From: Rhytidiadelphus loreus
Lineage: Eukaryota > Streptophyta > Bryopsida > Hypnales > Hylocomiaceae
DNA length: 64,000 nucleotides
Reading direction: 5' to 3'
NCBI GenBank assembly: GCA_947034895.1
Contig: OX344761.1
Span: forward strand, 78,243,839 to 78,307,838
Each line of letters begins with the position of its first letter. The stretch's first letter is position 1. This document shows, piece after piece, positions 49,937 through 61,299 of the stretch. A program made the translations under genes and the position numbers. Below the pieces are notes generated by a model. The model ran no database searches. It was given only the letters and a program-made list of their open reading frames with translations, and was not told the DNA's origin.

Positions 49937-52900
49937 TTAGTGTACCTCTTCCTCTGCAATGCGACGCAAATTGTCCACCGCAAATTGCACTTGTTGACGC
50001 GGCACAATGAAGCTCTTCCCGTCATTCTTCTTCGGTTTCCACGAGGCCATAATACTGTCCGTGGATACGTAGTCCGCCTGGCTCGCCCTACGGTCAATCT
50101 TCCATCTGAAACTGGACTTCGTGTCCCACCCGGCGTACAACCGCGCGGTGTCCTTCGAGGTGCCGCACGAGATGTACCATTGCACCAAAACTTCACGGAA
50201 GTGGACTCCCGCGGGATCGAATTGAGGATTCTCCACGGCCCTACCAAGCCACACCGGATCCTCACAATCCAAGCCCGGCCTCACAAACACGTAGAAGCCT
50301 TTGCGCAGATCAGTGGCCACGTTGTACGCTGGCGGGGGCCTCCCCTCCAGAGTGCCGATGTAAGGGTCTTCCGCCTCGTGCTCCTCCCGCGTCCGGCCGT
50401 CTTGCATGAAGTCCGTCGTGAAATCCCCAGGTTGTCGAGTCTGAGGCCAAAACCCTTGCTGCAACTCATCAGAGTCGCGAGGGTCTTCTTCTGCTCCGTC
50501 ACGTAGCGCATTTCTCACGCCGCTCCAATACGCGACCAAATAGGACATGCGCGCCTTGTACTCCGCCGTCCCGTCTCTGCATACGTCCGTCCAGTGTTGG
50601 ATGTATCCGTTTAGTCCGCGCACGATCTCGGCTTCGCTCGTCATTTTCTTGGGAGACACGCGGAGGGGATCGCCTTGCGGAAGCAGAGGCTTGTGCTCAG
50701 CATCTTCCTTCCATAACCTCAAGCCCGCTTCCGGCAACCAAGGAATGTCTGTACACGCCAGTTTGTATTGCATGATCGGCCAACCGTTGTCGTCCATGAA
50801 GAACTTGTATTGCCGGCCGTGCGAGTGGCCCACCAGTTGTTGCTTCTGCATCCCGATGTAAGGTTTCACGTAAGCCTTGAAATCCGGAACTTCTTCGACC
50901 AGGTGGGGAATGAAGGGGCCTTGTTCCATTTCCATGTACGACTGCATCAACAACGGTAAAGTGGGATGGTCCTTTTCGCGGAGTTGCATGCTCCAACGCC
51001 CGAACGATGCATCCATGTCGTCGTGCGTGTGTCCCACGATCATGAAGGATACGATCACCTCTTTCACGATCCGCCTTGCCACCAAGAGCGACCAAAAACA
51101 AAAGACGTACCGGTTCTTGTTTTCCCTCCACGAGTTGTCCATTTGAATGTGGAGCACCGGGGGCAATGGTTGGGCTTCGATGGGTTGTGGAGGAACCTCT
51201 CCCAAAGAAGCCACACAAATCTCGCTACCCGACAGCAATGCTCGATACAACTCTGTGCTGCCGCCTCTAGCAAACAAAGATCGAGAAGACTTGATGGGAG
51301 GGGCTTCCAAATCTCGCAACAGCTTGGCGATGGATCCCACGGTGAAGTTGCTGTCGCTCCGAAACACGTCCAAATTGTAATGTGCGTATTTGCCATCCCC
51401 GTGCCCGTGTGCAAAGATTCCCGTCACTTTCATGGGCAACTTCATGAGTCCATCGAGTGCCTTCGTTTTTCTCGCCAATGCGGGACACGCTGTTTTCGAA
51501 TGGTCCATCTTGTCGTGCATGATGGATAACAATTGCATGGGTTGCAATTTAGACAACCATCTACTCCGGTAGTAGGCATGCCGACAGGCCTCCTGCAGAA
51601 ACAAGTGCTTCTCAAAACGCTTTTGGATTTGTTCGTAGTCCTTGCACCCAGGTGCAAAAGAAGCACGTAATTGCTTCAAGGTGTCGCAAATGCTACATCT
51701 TGCAAAGGAATCTCCTCTTCCCTTGATGACGTACTCGGAAAAATGTTTTGTCCGGATCTTACTGAAACAAGATTGCGAAAGAGCGGACAACCCGAGTCCG
51801 GAGTTGGCCTGCAAACAGTGCCAAGCACATGGTTGTTGGATGAATCATCACAATGGACAAGGACTTTGGATCATTGTCATGAGTAATGCGTAGTGGAGCC
51901 AGTGCCTAATTCTCTGAATCTCAAGTGATGCTGTAGGTACGTGGGAAGCTTACCTCGTTCACAGTGACCAACAATTGCCCCCATTCGGTTCTGGCAGGGA
52001 GCACTTTGACGCCTACTTTCTCGCCCGTGCGCAAGGTGTGAGACAAATGGGGCATGTGGTCGGCCCTTGCCTCCAATAATGAGCGCAAAGTCTCGATGGC
52101 TTGTACAGTTGCATCCCTAGCCTTTGTATGGTGGTGGTTTCCGTGCGGAGCGCCTCTGATGCCGACCTTGGCCTTGGCTTTGTACCTCTCGAACGTGCGG
52201 CGAGTAATGTTGTGCATAACCCTCCAGGCATGCGGACAGATGTCTATGCCTTCTACGGTGACCATTTTCCTCCTTCCGCTTCCCCATGCTTCGTGCAGCG
52301 CCCTGTGTACGTCCAAATTCCGGGTGCTCCTGATTTGAAATGACTACATGTGCATTTCTGTCCGCAGCGCGCGAATGGTGGAAGGAGAGAATTTGCGAGT
52401 GCATTCCTTGTCGCAACAAAGTTGCGCGTAGACCTCGGCGATGGACTCATGTGATAGCATCTTGGTCCTTTTGTTCAATGTTGCGGCAGCTCGAGTTCTC
52501 CTGTCATAGCGATATTGTCGTCCGCCCATTCTCTTCCGGTTTCCTTGCAGTTCTTCCTCGATAGCTCGTCGTTTGCGAGCGTGATCATAAACACTGACAT
52601 ACCCGTGTTCACCGTGATAAAAGACGCGTCGCATAGGCCATCGCAAGCACATGTCGCTGACGCTGTGGTCCCCATTGAGGACCTCGAGCACAACAATGCT
52701 GACGTCATCCACGCCCAACCTGCTGTTACCATCAATGCATGCGTTCGGATTGGCATTGATGATGATGACTTCCGCGAAATCGGTGCCGTCGGCGTGCCTC
52801 GCGAGCAGTGCTTTGCCAGACCATGCGTCCCGACCAATGCCCTCACAATCCGGAATGGGAGTGGCGTCCACATCTGCCTGGGCAGGTGCCTCCAAGTCGA

Positions 52901-53046
52901 CGTCTTCCTCTTCACATTCTTGGAACCCCTGCGCATGCCGCGGTCAAGAATCAACTCGGGACGCGGAGCAGAATGCCAAGAGGTGACGCAGGGTCGATGA
53001 GTAAGTGGGGTACCTCGTCGCCGTCGGATTCCCTGCCAGAAGCCAT
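49937..53046 (-). CDS. DDE-like transposase (DUF7869-type), one in-frame stop
   Basis: Exons on the minus strand: 53046-53014, 52928-51954 and 51808-49937. The introns of 85 and 145 bp are both phase 0 with GT..AG. The product would be about 958 residues. The N-terminus is acidic. CCDKEC lies near residue 182, followed by a basic helix region (VEGIDICPHAWRVM, near 236). A zinc-knuckle-like FARCSICD starts the last exon. Then come the acidic signature blocks MDHSKTACP (near 437), QMDN (near 559), ENKN and GHTHDDMD (near 595). These blocks in this order are, from memory, those of the uncharacterised DUF7869 family; their spaced Asp residues suggest an RNase H-like DDE nuclease. That reading is inference. 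A TAG at 52344-52346 (residue 206) interrupts exon 2 in frame, with coding sequence clear on both sides; it could be a recent nonsense mutation. An 18-base GT..AG around it is too short for an intron. The stop at 49937 lies about 700 bp inside the left end of the element. Confidence 0.8.
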
Positions 53047-53163
53047 ACTGGCCCCTCGGAAGTTGTTTCCGGAAACGAAGTCTCCCACTCCACGGAGGGC
53101 CCGCACGGGAGCTCCGTAAGTTGTCGCCGGAAGTGGTAAATGCTTCCCCGACGAATTCGATCC

Positions 53164-53946
53164 GACCGCGCGGTCTGGAAGACAGGATATGCAAATCATT
53201 CAGACATCCCGTGTGCATGCATGACATGATACTCATCCGACAGACTGCAACCTTTGTCTTGAAAATGTCATTCATAATTGCCAAGTGCTCTCCAGGATCA
53301 GACCGCGCGGTCTGTTCGTGAAGAGCCACGGGAAGACCACTAGAGCAGGAGATGAACCTACGGCAACCGGTACTAGTCAGAATTCGACGGCGTCGAACTC
53401 ACTGCCAGCCTCCATACTTGCATAGGACGATATCTTCGGCAGTGAACGTGTCGTTCGTTTAGACCGCGCGGTCTAATTCGAGAGGTCTGTGGATTCATAG
53501 AAATAAGACCATGCATGTTTCGGAATCCGATGAGCGGAACCTCCCGGAGCAGTAACTTGCTCGGAACATTTTAGACCGCGCGGTCTGAACTGTTGTCCAA
53601 ACTACTCGGATCCAGTCCTTCCAAGTAGAGGTAACATGGAGCATTTCAGAGCGCGCGGTCTGGAATGAGAATCCAGAATTTCGACAAATGCTGTACGAGC
53701 AGGAAACAGTTGTCATCGCTTGGACATAAATGAAAATCCGATGTTGGAACACGAGGTGAGGTATCAAACATTTCAAACCGCGCGGTCTGAAATGTGAAAT
53801 CCGATGGATCTCCAAAATGGACTCTCCGTTGTCGGATCTCTGAATACGGTCGAAAAACATTTCAGACCGCGCGGTCTGGAATGAGTGGGGGGTGCAGTTT
53901 CAGGATATCAAATCCTCCGTCTCAAAACGTTTCAGACCGCGCGGTC
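53164..53946. repeat. Palindrome cluster 1: eight AGACCGCGCGGTCT dyads
   Basis: Cores at 53164, 53300, 53461, 53573, 53648 (one mismatch), 53775 (one mismatch), 53864 and 53934 (last base pair lost). Spacing is 70-160 bp. The cluster starts 118 bases upstream of the transposase ATG, so it covers its promoter. Several extend into longer self-complementary arms, for example TTTCAAACCGCGCGGTCTGA. They are probably protein-binding sites for the transposase or a regulator; cruciform formation is also possible. Confidence 0.93.
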
Positions 53947-53999
53947 AAAAACAAAAAGGCCTCACTCGTAAGGTGACTTCCAACCTCAATGTGTTCACA

Positions 54000-54700
54000 C
54001 CGTGCAACGTGAATAAGTCGGTGTACAGACGTACCTAATAAAACGGAGCATCTAGGTAACTAATGTGCAGTCAGGGAGGTAACACAAATGACGATGAACT
54101 GTTGTCCAAAATGCCAACCAATCGAAAGGCAATTCCACAGGGGAAGAGTGGATAATATAACAATGACAGCCAAACACAATTGATATTCTAGAAATCCATA
54201 ATGGTATTCCTAGTTGCAATGCCGGTATTCCAATGTAATGGCACCGCATTCCATTAAAATGGCACTGAATTCGCGAGACAAGAACACTACATTCCGGAAA
54301 AATGACAAGCTTGCCGCCATTCTCGCAAAATGGACCCAGTGAGCAGAATTGAACAACTGATCACAATTCTTGAAATCGGGATACACCCGAAACTGAATGA
54401 GGTAAGCCACAAATTAAATGCATGCACGCGGAGAATGACTTACATTTGCAATGGACAATATAACATTGAATGGAATGAAATCGAGCATTCATTTGGCAAT
54501 GATAGCAGATCAAACATCCATGAAATTGCAAGTACTTGATTTGAATTCGGAAAACACCTTTGCATCCATCTCATCCGAAATCAGTAGGATTCGATGAGGC
54601 CGAGCCTTCCATTCCGACCACGCAAGTCACACTACGCAAAGGAACGAACCCTACATTCTCCGACTAGGAAGCGAAATCAAACACGGAGACGTCTTCGTAC
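54000..54700. other. Spacer inside the large element
   Basis: Holds repeated fragments of the sub-terminal sequence: GGTATTCC occurs twice (54200-54235) and TTAAAATGGCAC once (54255-54266), in the left-end orientation. No gene recognised. Confidence 0.45.
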
Positions 54701-54815
54701 CTGAAAGGGAGGCGGTCCGACGTGATCTTCCGACTCAAGGCGCTGACGAGCTGCAACGCAGCGACTCACGAGCGGCAGCGCAGCGATCCAAAATTCGCCC
54801 CAAACGCGTGTCTAC

Positions 54816-54897
54816 GGAGCTCACGCGAGAACGACGACGGGAGGAAGACATGCAACGACGGAGCCCGCGGGAGAACGGCGACGGGAGGGAGACATGC
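54816..54897. repeat. GC-rich 44-bp tandem repeat, two units
   Basis: GGAGCTCACGCGAGAACGAC at 54816 and GGAGCCCGCGGGAGAACGGC at 54860 both run on to GGAGACATGC or its variant. It lies in a GC island (54700-54960) between the two genes and could be leader or promoter DNA for either one. Confidence 0.7.
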
Positions 54898-55530
54898 GGG
54901 AGACGAAGCCGGCGACCTAGAGTGCTAGACTTCCTTCATTTAATGCGCTCGGCGGCCAGCACATAAAAGCCCGTGGGGCCCACTTGGAAGCCCGTTCGTT
55001 GTGTATCTTTTTGCACCTAAATATGCTGCAGGTAGGTGATGACGTAGAATTTGGAATTTCCGAATGATAAGAAAAGATGTCACTTGGTGATAAGCAAATC
55101 AAATAACACAAGAAGAACAAAGTTCACATTATGAAAAAATAAACATGTGCGCAAACATTGACCTATACATCATATATATTGTGACCACACTTTATACTCT
55201 AATTTCAATTTCAGTTTGGGAGTATTAGTTCTGAATTGTCGAATGGAGGGAAGAGGGGGATAAAATAGAATAATCCTATTCCGATTTGCTTCATTTCCGA
55301 GGCATTCAAAATTGGATCGGGCACGAAAAATTAAAGAAGGATCACAATTAAAGGGAGAATTGAACCCGACCATGCATAGACTTGTTCTAAATTGGATTTG
55401 AACTATGTGAACCCCAACGGGGACCTGGTTCGAACAATGTCCACTGGGATATTGGAACAACTGCATTCAGAACTCAGTCACGAAAGTCATTTCCCAAAAA
55501 CATGCTCACAAAACCAGAAAGTGAACATTC

Positions 55531-55715
55531 ACAGTTCAGACCACGCGGTCTGAACTGTGAAAACGGCAGAACTTGAAAAATTCCTGCACGACAGGGACTG
55601 GACGTCTTCACAGGAATCCAGTCATAGAAATTTGTCATCCTCCAAACGAGGCCTTCTGCCTGACCTCGGAGTGTCCTTTCATATCGACAGGTTTGCATTT
55701 CAGACCCCGCGGTCT
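55531..55715. repeat. Palindrome cluster 2: two dyads
   Basis: Core 1 at 55538-55551 (AGACCACGCGGTCT) sits in a 30-bp dyad whose arms read TCACAGTT and AACTGTGA. Core 2 at 55702-55715 (AGACCCCGCGGTCT) has arms ACATTTC and AAATGT. The arms differ between the two copies. Confidence 0.9.
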
Positions 55716-56192
55716 CAAATGTGAAAGTCACGGACCTCGCGGAAATCGAACGAGGTGAAGGTGTACTGAAATTCAATCTAATAGGCACTCTACATGTCAT
55801 TGAATAATCACGAATCAGAATTACGAACTCAAATAGAAAGGGAATGATACCTTTGGAAGCTCCAAGGGGAACAATAATTTGATTTCATGTAAATTACTGA
55901 AAAAACACGAAACCAAAGGCAATGCAATGCATTCAATTTCATTTCAAAGAAAAGGTCGTTGAAAGTCAGGAATTAGTCAAAGTGGGATGGAACAAGAATT
56001 ACTAATAGTACAACACATTCATTTGTCCATCAAGCTCTGTCAATGGCTCGGGCTTCAAAATACGAGGGAAGCGACAAATACAAGAGAATCATGGGACGTA
56101 CAGTAGGGTCATCTACAGAAAACTCGTGTGATACTCTCCCATTTAATATAGTTTAAAGGAAACTCGTGTAAGTGGCGGCGCATTGCAAACGG
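55716..56192. other. Upstream of the second gene
   Basis: No recognised feature; the likely promoter of the gene starting at 56193. Confidence 0.4.
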
Positions 56193-58815
56193 ATGCAAGC
56201 CTTGTACCTTCGACGATACTTCACCTGGGATTCTTGGGCGAACTTCAAGGCGGCGTCCAAAGGAATTGGGCGCAACAAGGTAGCGGCGTTCATTTCAACT
56301 TGCACTGCATTTCGCAACATCGACACAAGGGAGGTGGACGGCCGGGTGGGAAGAAGGCGGCACAAACTCAAGCACGGGGGACGGTGGAAAGAAGGCGAAC
56401 ATCCAAACGCGGAAGAGGAGGGCAGTTTCGCGACACTCTTCACAAGGTAAAACATATTTCAATTGTTTCCATTCTTGCTTTCTTGGGATTGTGCCAGTCA
56501 AAACCGATCAACTCAAGAAATGGACATTGTCAATGGATTGATTTCAGTGTAGATGACACGCAAATGCATGCAAGTCTCAAGAGTTCTATTTCCATCCACT
56601 GCATGATGTCATAGAGAACATGTTTTCGGTTTAGGAATTATAGGAGTCACAGACTGCGCAAAGAGAGAATGCTTTCTCCTAGTACGCGCTTTCATGGAGC
56701 CTATTGTAGGAAATAAATAATACACTTCATGTTTCACTCGCCGCTTAGTAACTACGTGACTGTATGGTCAATTTCGTTAAACTTTGAACTTTGAACTTTG
56801 TAGATGTCACTGGATCACGGCTCCGCTCCCTACTGACTTGCAATGCTTGTCATTTCCGAAGTGGGATTCAAAAGGTACCTCCCTTGGCTCCAAATTGCAC
56901 AACTAAAGCATACAAGTTTCTTGGATTTGGGGGTAGGTGCACATTCGACGAGGCTCAATGGCAGACTCACGTTTCAACAAGTGCTCCCACAACCTCAAAA
57001 CTATACTTGACCATCAAAACTTCGGGTACGTTGAACTGACTTCAAGTTGTTGCTTTCCGAGCATTGTGTTCATTGAAAGCCATCACGGCCATTATGATAA
57101 TCCCATTCGACTGGCGAGGTTTAGCAACCAGGTTTCGCAAATCTATAAGTTTCTGCAGATCAGACCGCGCGGTCCGAAATCCACAACTGTCCTAGATTTC
57201 GGAAAACTGGATCACAAGTGGATGGAAGAAAGTTACAATTCACACGGACGGGACTGTCACACTTCAGACCGCGCGGTCTGAAGTTAGTCGAAGTCCACGA
57301 CTTAGGAAATCCAAGACGCTGTAGGGCCTGTCAGTCACTTTTACGATTCTCCCATAGTCCTAGATTTAGGAAAACGAGATGACATGCTTCCTAGAAGTCC
57401 GAAAACTAAAATTGACACGAACGGGACTCACGGACTTCAGACCGCGCGGTCTGGAGTCCGAGACTGCGGGATTCCATGACGATAGTGACCTTCCCTTCGT
57501 CGCTTCACGCCAACTGTCGAAGATTTGAGAAAACTGTCCAACATCAGAAAATTTCAATGACGCAACCTCCACAGTTCAGACCGCGCGGTCTGAACTCGGT
57601 ACAACTCACTCAGGAAGCCGGACACTTCGAAATGCGGTCTTCGGAAATGGTCCACAAAAACCCGCCATTTTCACGAAATTAAAGTAGAATCTGATGCTCG
57701 TGTGCTTGCCCATGTATTCTGGAAATGACCATTACTGCTGACATCAATCTTTGCGAATTCCAATTGGAATGATTTCCCAAACAGAGCTCAAGATTTCTGG
57801 CAAGGATACAAACTGTACTGCTTTGCCCATTATTCTCACTGTGATACATCCAAGGGGCTGTTCCAAGACAGCAAGATGGGTGAGTGCTATATGGACCATG
57901 TTGGGCTTCGTGCATTTGTATGCTGCATTCAATTCAAATCATTTATTTTTTAAATGGCGCGCTCGTGAATACCACTTCGGACAACATTGATGGCTTCCTT
58001 TCTGTAGGTCAAGTGATGTGTGCGTTGCAAAACACAATGGAAGTGGCATGGGGTGCACTATTTGATGCAGCGATTCGGGATGTGTGGGTCATGATGGAGG
58101 AGTATGTCCACATCCGCCATGGCAAGGACTGCAAGAACCTCAGGTGACCACTCCATGTCAATCATGTCAGACCCCATTTGGAGCAACAAGTAGTACAGTG
58201 GGTTTGTACCATGCAATCATGTTCTTCACTCCAGAATTTCTTTCGTCCTAATCATGCTCAACTGGGGGCTGCGGCGTGACATACAGAGCTCTCATGGAAG
58301 AATTCGACGATGCCAACAAGCTATCAACCTCCGAGAATGGTTCCTTATTACTACAACTCATTCAGGTTAGTAGTAAACGCTCGTCCCTACCTACGAATAG
58401 CATCTACTAGGAGATAGACAAAGATTAATATGTCCAATGCTACCTTGTCATCGAAGGGACTCCACTCTCAAATCCATGTCAAACTTCGGAAGGGACACAA
58501 CAATCTTCACCCACTTGGGAAGAAGTCATCCATGATATGCAATGATGTCGGTTAAGTTGGTAAACGAATGTTCTAAATTCATCGAGGTTCAATTGCCAAG
58601 TACCTGATACCAATATTGACTCATTGAAATACGTGTTTCCACCACTACTCTCTCAGGATGATGAGCACGGAACCGAACATCTCCACAGAGAGTCGCAAGC
58701 CGTTCATGTCGACCTAGATATTTTTGAGCAAGTGCGGGCTCGGCTGAATCAAGCACAAGTGAATCTGGCAAACCTCTCGCCTCAACCTCGCGGGGCTCGA
58801 CGTCGCAACCGCTGA
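56193..58815 (+). CDS. Unrecognised 5-exon gene next to or within the large element
   Basis: Exons: 56193-56446, 56804-56874, 58008-58143, 58287-58365 and 58657-58815. Every junction is GT..AG and the phases agree (2, 1, 2, 0), which is unlikely by chance. The product would be about 233 residues: a basic start (LRRYFTWDSWANFKAASKGI, then RREVDGRV-like basic residues and RRRHKLKHGG), CHWITAPLPTDLQ, the helical AWGALFDAAIRDVWVMMEEY, LMEEFDDANKL and a C-terminus ending PQPRGARRRNR. No known domain is recognised. The basic tail and helical middle would suit a nucleic-acid or partner-binding accessory protein, but that is only inference. Intron 2 (1.1 kb) contains palindrome cluster 3 and the inferred right end of the element, so either the element ends further right, or the gene straddles an insertion. 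The first exon is the weakest part of the model. Confidence 0.55.
57162..57591. repeat. Palindrome cluster 3: four dyads
   Basis: Cores at 57162, 57266, 57439 and 57578. Each has arms of its own: CACTTC with GAAGT at 57266, GGACTTC with GGAGTCC at 57439, and CAGTTC with GAACT at 57578. All lie within 520 bp of the inferred right end. Confidence 0.93.
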
Positions 58816-61299
58816 TCGCACTTTTTTGCGGGCTCACTGTATCTATGAGGAATCAGCTCTTGCTGAGTAGCATTGCATGGGGAACAGGTTTTATAGAAAA
58901 AAGACATTGCCCTTGTTATATTGCTTCATATTCTGTTCGTAGTCTCTTGTTTTCCTAGAACGAAAGATGTATGCTGTGAATTCCTACTCATGGCAATCAT
59001 CTATACTGCTTGGTTTTTCACTTCTGGCTTCCAATCCAGATCCTTCCAATGTCAATTATTTTGGGACTTTATGAATATAAGATTTGTTATGGTGGTCTAT
59101 ATTTGCATCCGGGGTTTCAACTACCTAGGGGGGGTGGCTCTCATATTTCAATACTTAGAATGGGTTGCCTCCGAATGATCCAAAAAAACAAGCCTCTAAC
59201 TACACACAGTCATTCATTCAGCAACGTTGAATCCTGAGTTTCTTTAAGCTTTAGAATTTTCAAATAATTCTACCTTTTCTTCAGCAATAGTATTGGACTT
59301 ACAGATGGTGTGTTTCAACAAGCCTCTCAATGAATTGGTCTAATTATATACGAATACAAAGAAATGGCAACTTCAACAAATGTGAGCATATTAGCACCGA
59401 TCTTCTCAAGCCATAGTTGGGCGGGCCGCAAATGCTCTACATCTATATTTTCCACTTACTAGGATATCTCATAGAATAAATGTCTACTTTTTCATTGGAA
59501 ATTCAACACATTTTATGTTGTATATTTCATATAATTATGCTTCTTTGCTATATTTCGTTTCCATGGAATTCATCATAGAGTGAAGCTCTCAATCATTTTG
59601 TAGTATTGGAACAGTCATGATTACATCGAATTTGTAAATAATCCAAGTTAGATAATGCTGGAGTTCACTTGCAACTCCGGGAAAACTTCAACTTCATAAG
59701 TCTGAAATATAACACTCAGTTTCTCAAGTTGTGAGTGAGCTTTAGAGAAGGTACAGTAAGCTCTGAACTTCACGCACAAAGGTGAGCAAGAAACTTGCAT
59801 TTAAAAAGCATCGGATGAGACATCTTGCTATGAGATACATGATCAAGTTCATATGTGTGAGAATCATTTAAAAAACCATGATTTTTTAAATGACAATTGA
59901 GTTTGATCATTGAGTGATTGACCTTAGGTGTACCTATTTTTTTTTTTTTTTGGGTAGTATATATGCTATTCGAAATGTCATGGTTATGAATCGATTGTTT
60001 CATTTTCACATAATTAGAAGCAAAATGAACAAGATTTTTGATATAGGGTGATTGCAAGAAACACTTCACGTTTTTTTGGTCCCCTGAACCTTAGATAGCT
60101 GGTTTTTGCTCATAACTTTTGCATCGTGTGTCCATCTTCTATGAAACTTGAAATGAAGGTACATGTGGTAGTTTCAGATGTTGAGTACTTTTTAAGGCTT
60201 TTTTTTATAGTTATTCTACTATTTTTAAATTGCCCCCGATTGGATGTCTACCGTGGCCATTTTGAAGGGTTTTAGCACTATTTTCCACCCAAAAATACGA
60301 ATTTGAAGCTCAAAATTGGTATACTAGAACTTCTACTAGAGTTACACAACCTTACCAAAGATTTTCTAAAAATAGATAATTTTCCATCTGCCACATGTGC
60401 TCAAAGTGCACTACCTTTGCGCAAGTGTAGAGAACACAATTTTATTTTTCCAATAGTGAAAATTGGTGAAAAGGAGTATCTATAAGTTAGAAAAAATAGA
60501 TTTTTTTTTGAATTTTTTGAATTTTTTACTATTTCTTAAGAATTAAATTTCAAACTGTCTATTTTCTTGCATTTTTCAACCCTCTTTGACCGTGCATAAC
60601 TCTTAGAGAAAAAAAAATTTAGGTCTGAATTTTTGCACATACCATTTTTTTAATGCTGTACACATTATCCATATTTTGTGTACCATTTTCAAAGTACCTA
60701 GTTCGAACCACAAAAGTGACATCTAGGACAGGTATAGATTTCAACAATCTTGAATTTATATAGATTTCAGAAATCTAGGATCTCTATAGATTTCAAGCGG
60801 TGTATTTTGAACTACAGAAGTGCCATCTATGACTCATGTAGATTTCAGACATTTAAAAATGATTAAGTTCTAAGAAATCTAGGTGCGAATCTAAGACATT
60901 TGAACATTTTAGACTACCCGGTCGAAATTGAAAAAATTGCCAAAGTCAGCGGTGCTAGTTTGTGAGCCTACGAGCATGATGAGATTTCAAGCGGTGAGCA
61001 AGATTGTGCGAGCGTTAAGTTCAAAAATTTAAAGAAGTACTAAAAAATTAAGAATATTGCTAAAAATAAAAATCCATCTGAAATTTTTGATCAAAATCTT
61101 CTATTTTTAGTGGATTATCGTATCTATTACTATAGACCTATTGCCGTGAACCTATTACCGTGGTTTTGTAGAATTCAAATGAAAATCAAAATTTCCAATG
61201 TTTCTTAAAATATTAGAAGTAGAAATTATAACAATCATGAACTCAATTGATGTGAAAGATGAATGGAGATGGAAATAAGTTCATATAGAATAATGATTG
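58816..61299. other. AT-rich non-coding DNA
   Basis: No supported gene. At 60710-60735 the phrase AAAGTGACATCTAGGA, the inverse of the sub-terminal phrase of the palindrome family, is present with a decayed dyad. A further decayed trace (AGACTACCCGGTCGAA) is at about 60910. Confidence 0.5.

Larger units (their letters stand above)
49241..57680. mobile_element. Large DNA transposon with DDE-like transposase and palindrome clusters
   Basis: The left end AATTTCGTTAAAATGGCGG (19 bp) is matched inverted with one mismatch at 57662-57680. Inside are the transposase gene (49937-53046, minus strand) and fourteen AGACCGCGCGGTCT dyads in three clusters. The GC content is well above the flanks. AATT at both tips may be a duplication or part of the ends. 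The right limit is uncertain: another left-type end (CAATTTCGTTAAA) lies at about 56768, and the second gene continues to 58815. The 8.4-kb extent is therefore inferred. The same ends and dyads are found in short elements at 18.2, 21.8, 22.4, 35.5 and 36.5 kb. Confidence 0.62.

Noticed and set aside
52327..52344. 18-base GT..AG intron removing the TAG in the transposase
   Set aside because: The borders and phase would fit, but 18 bases is far below the minimum intron size of plants.
52475..53329. 284-codon minus-strand frame overlapping the transposase 5' part
   Set aside because: It overlaps the frame with acidic and Cys motifs and correct splice phases; its Arg/Ser/Pro-rich product is a frame shadow.
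53164..53946. CRISPR-like array
   Set aside because: The repeats are only 14 bp, palindromic, unevenly spaced (70-160 bp) and in an intron-bearing plant context without cas genes.
56153..56455. Minus-strand frame opposite exon 1 of the second gene
   Set aside because: It looks open and protein-like, but only the plus-strand frame joins the next exons with agreeing phases.
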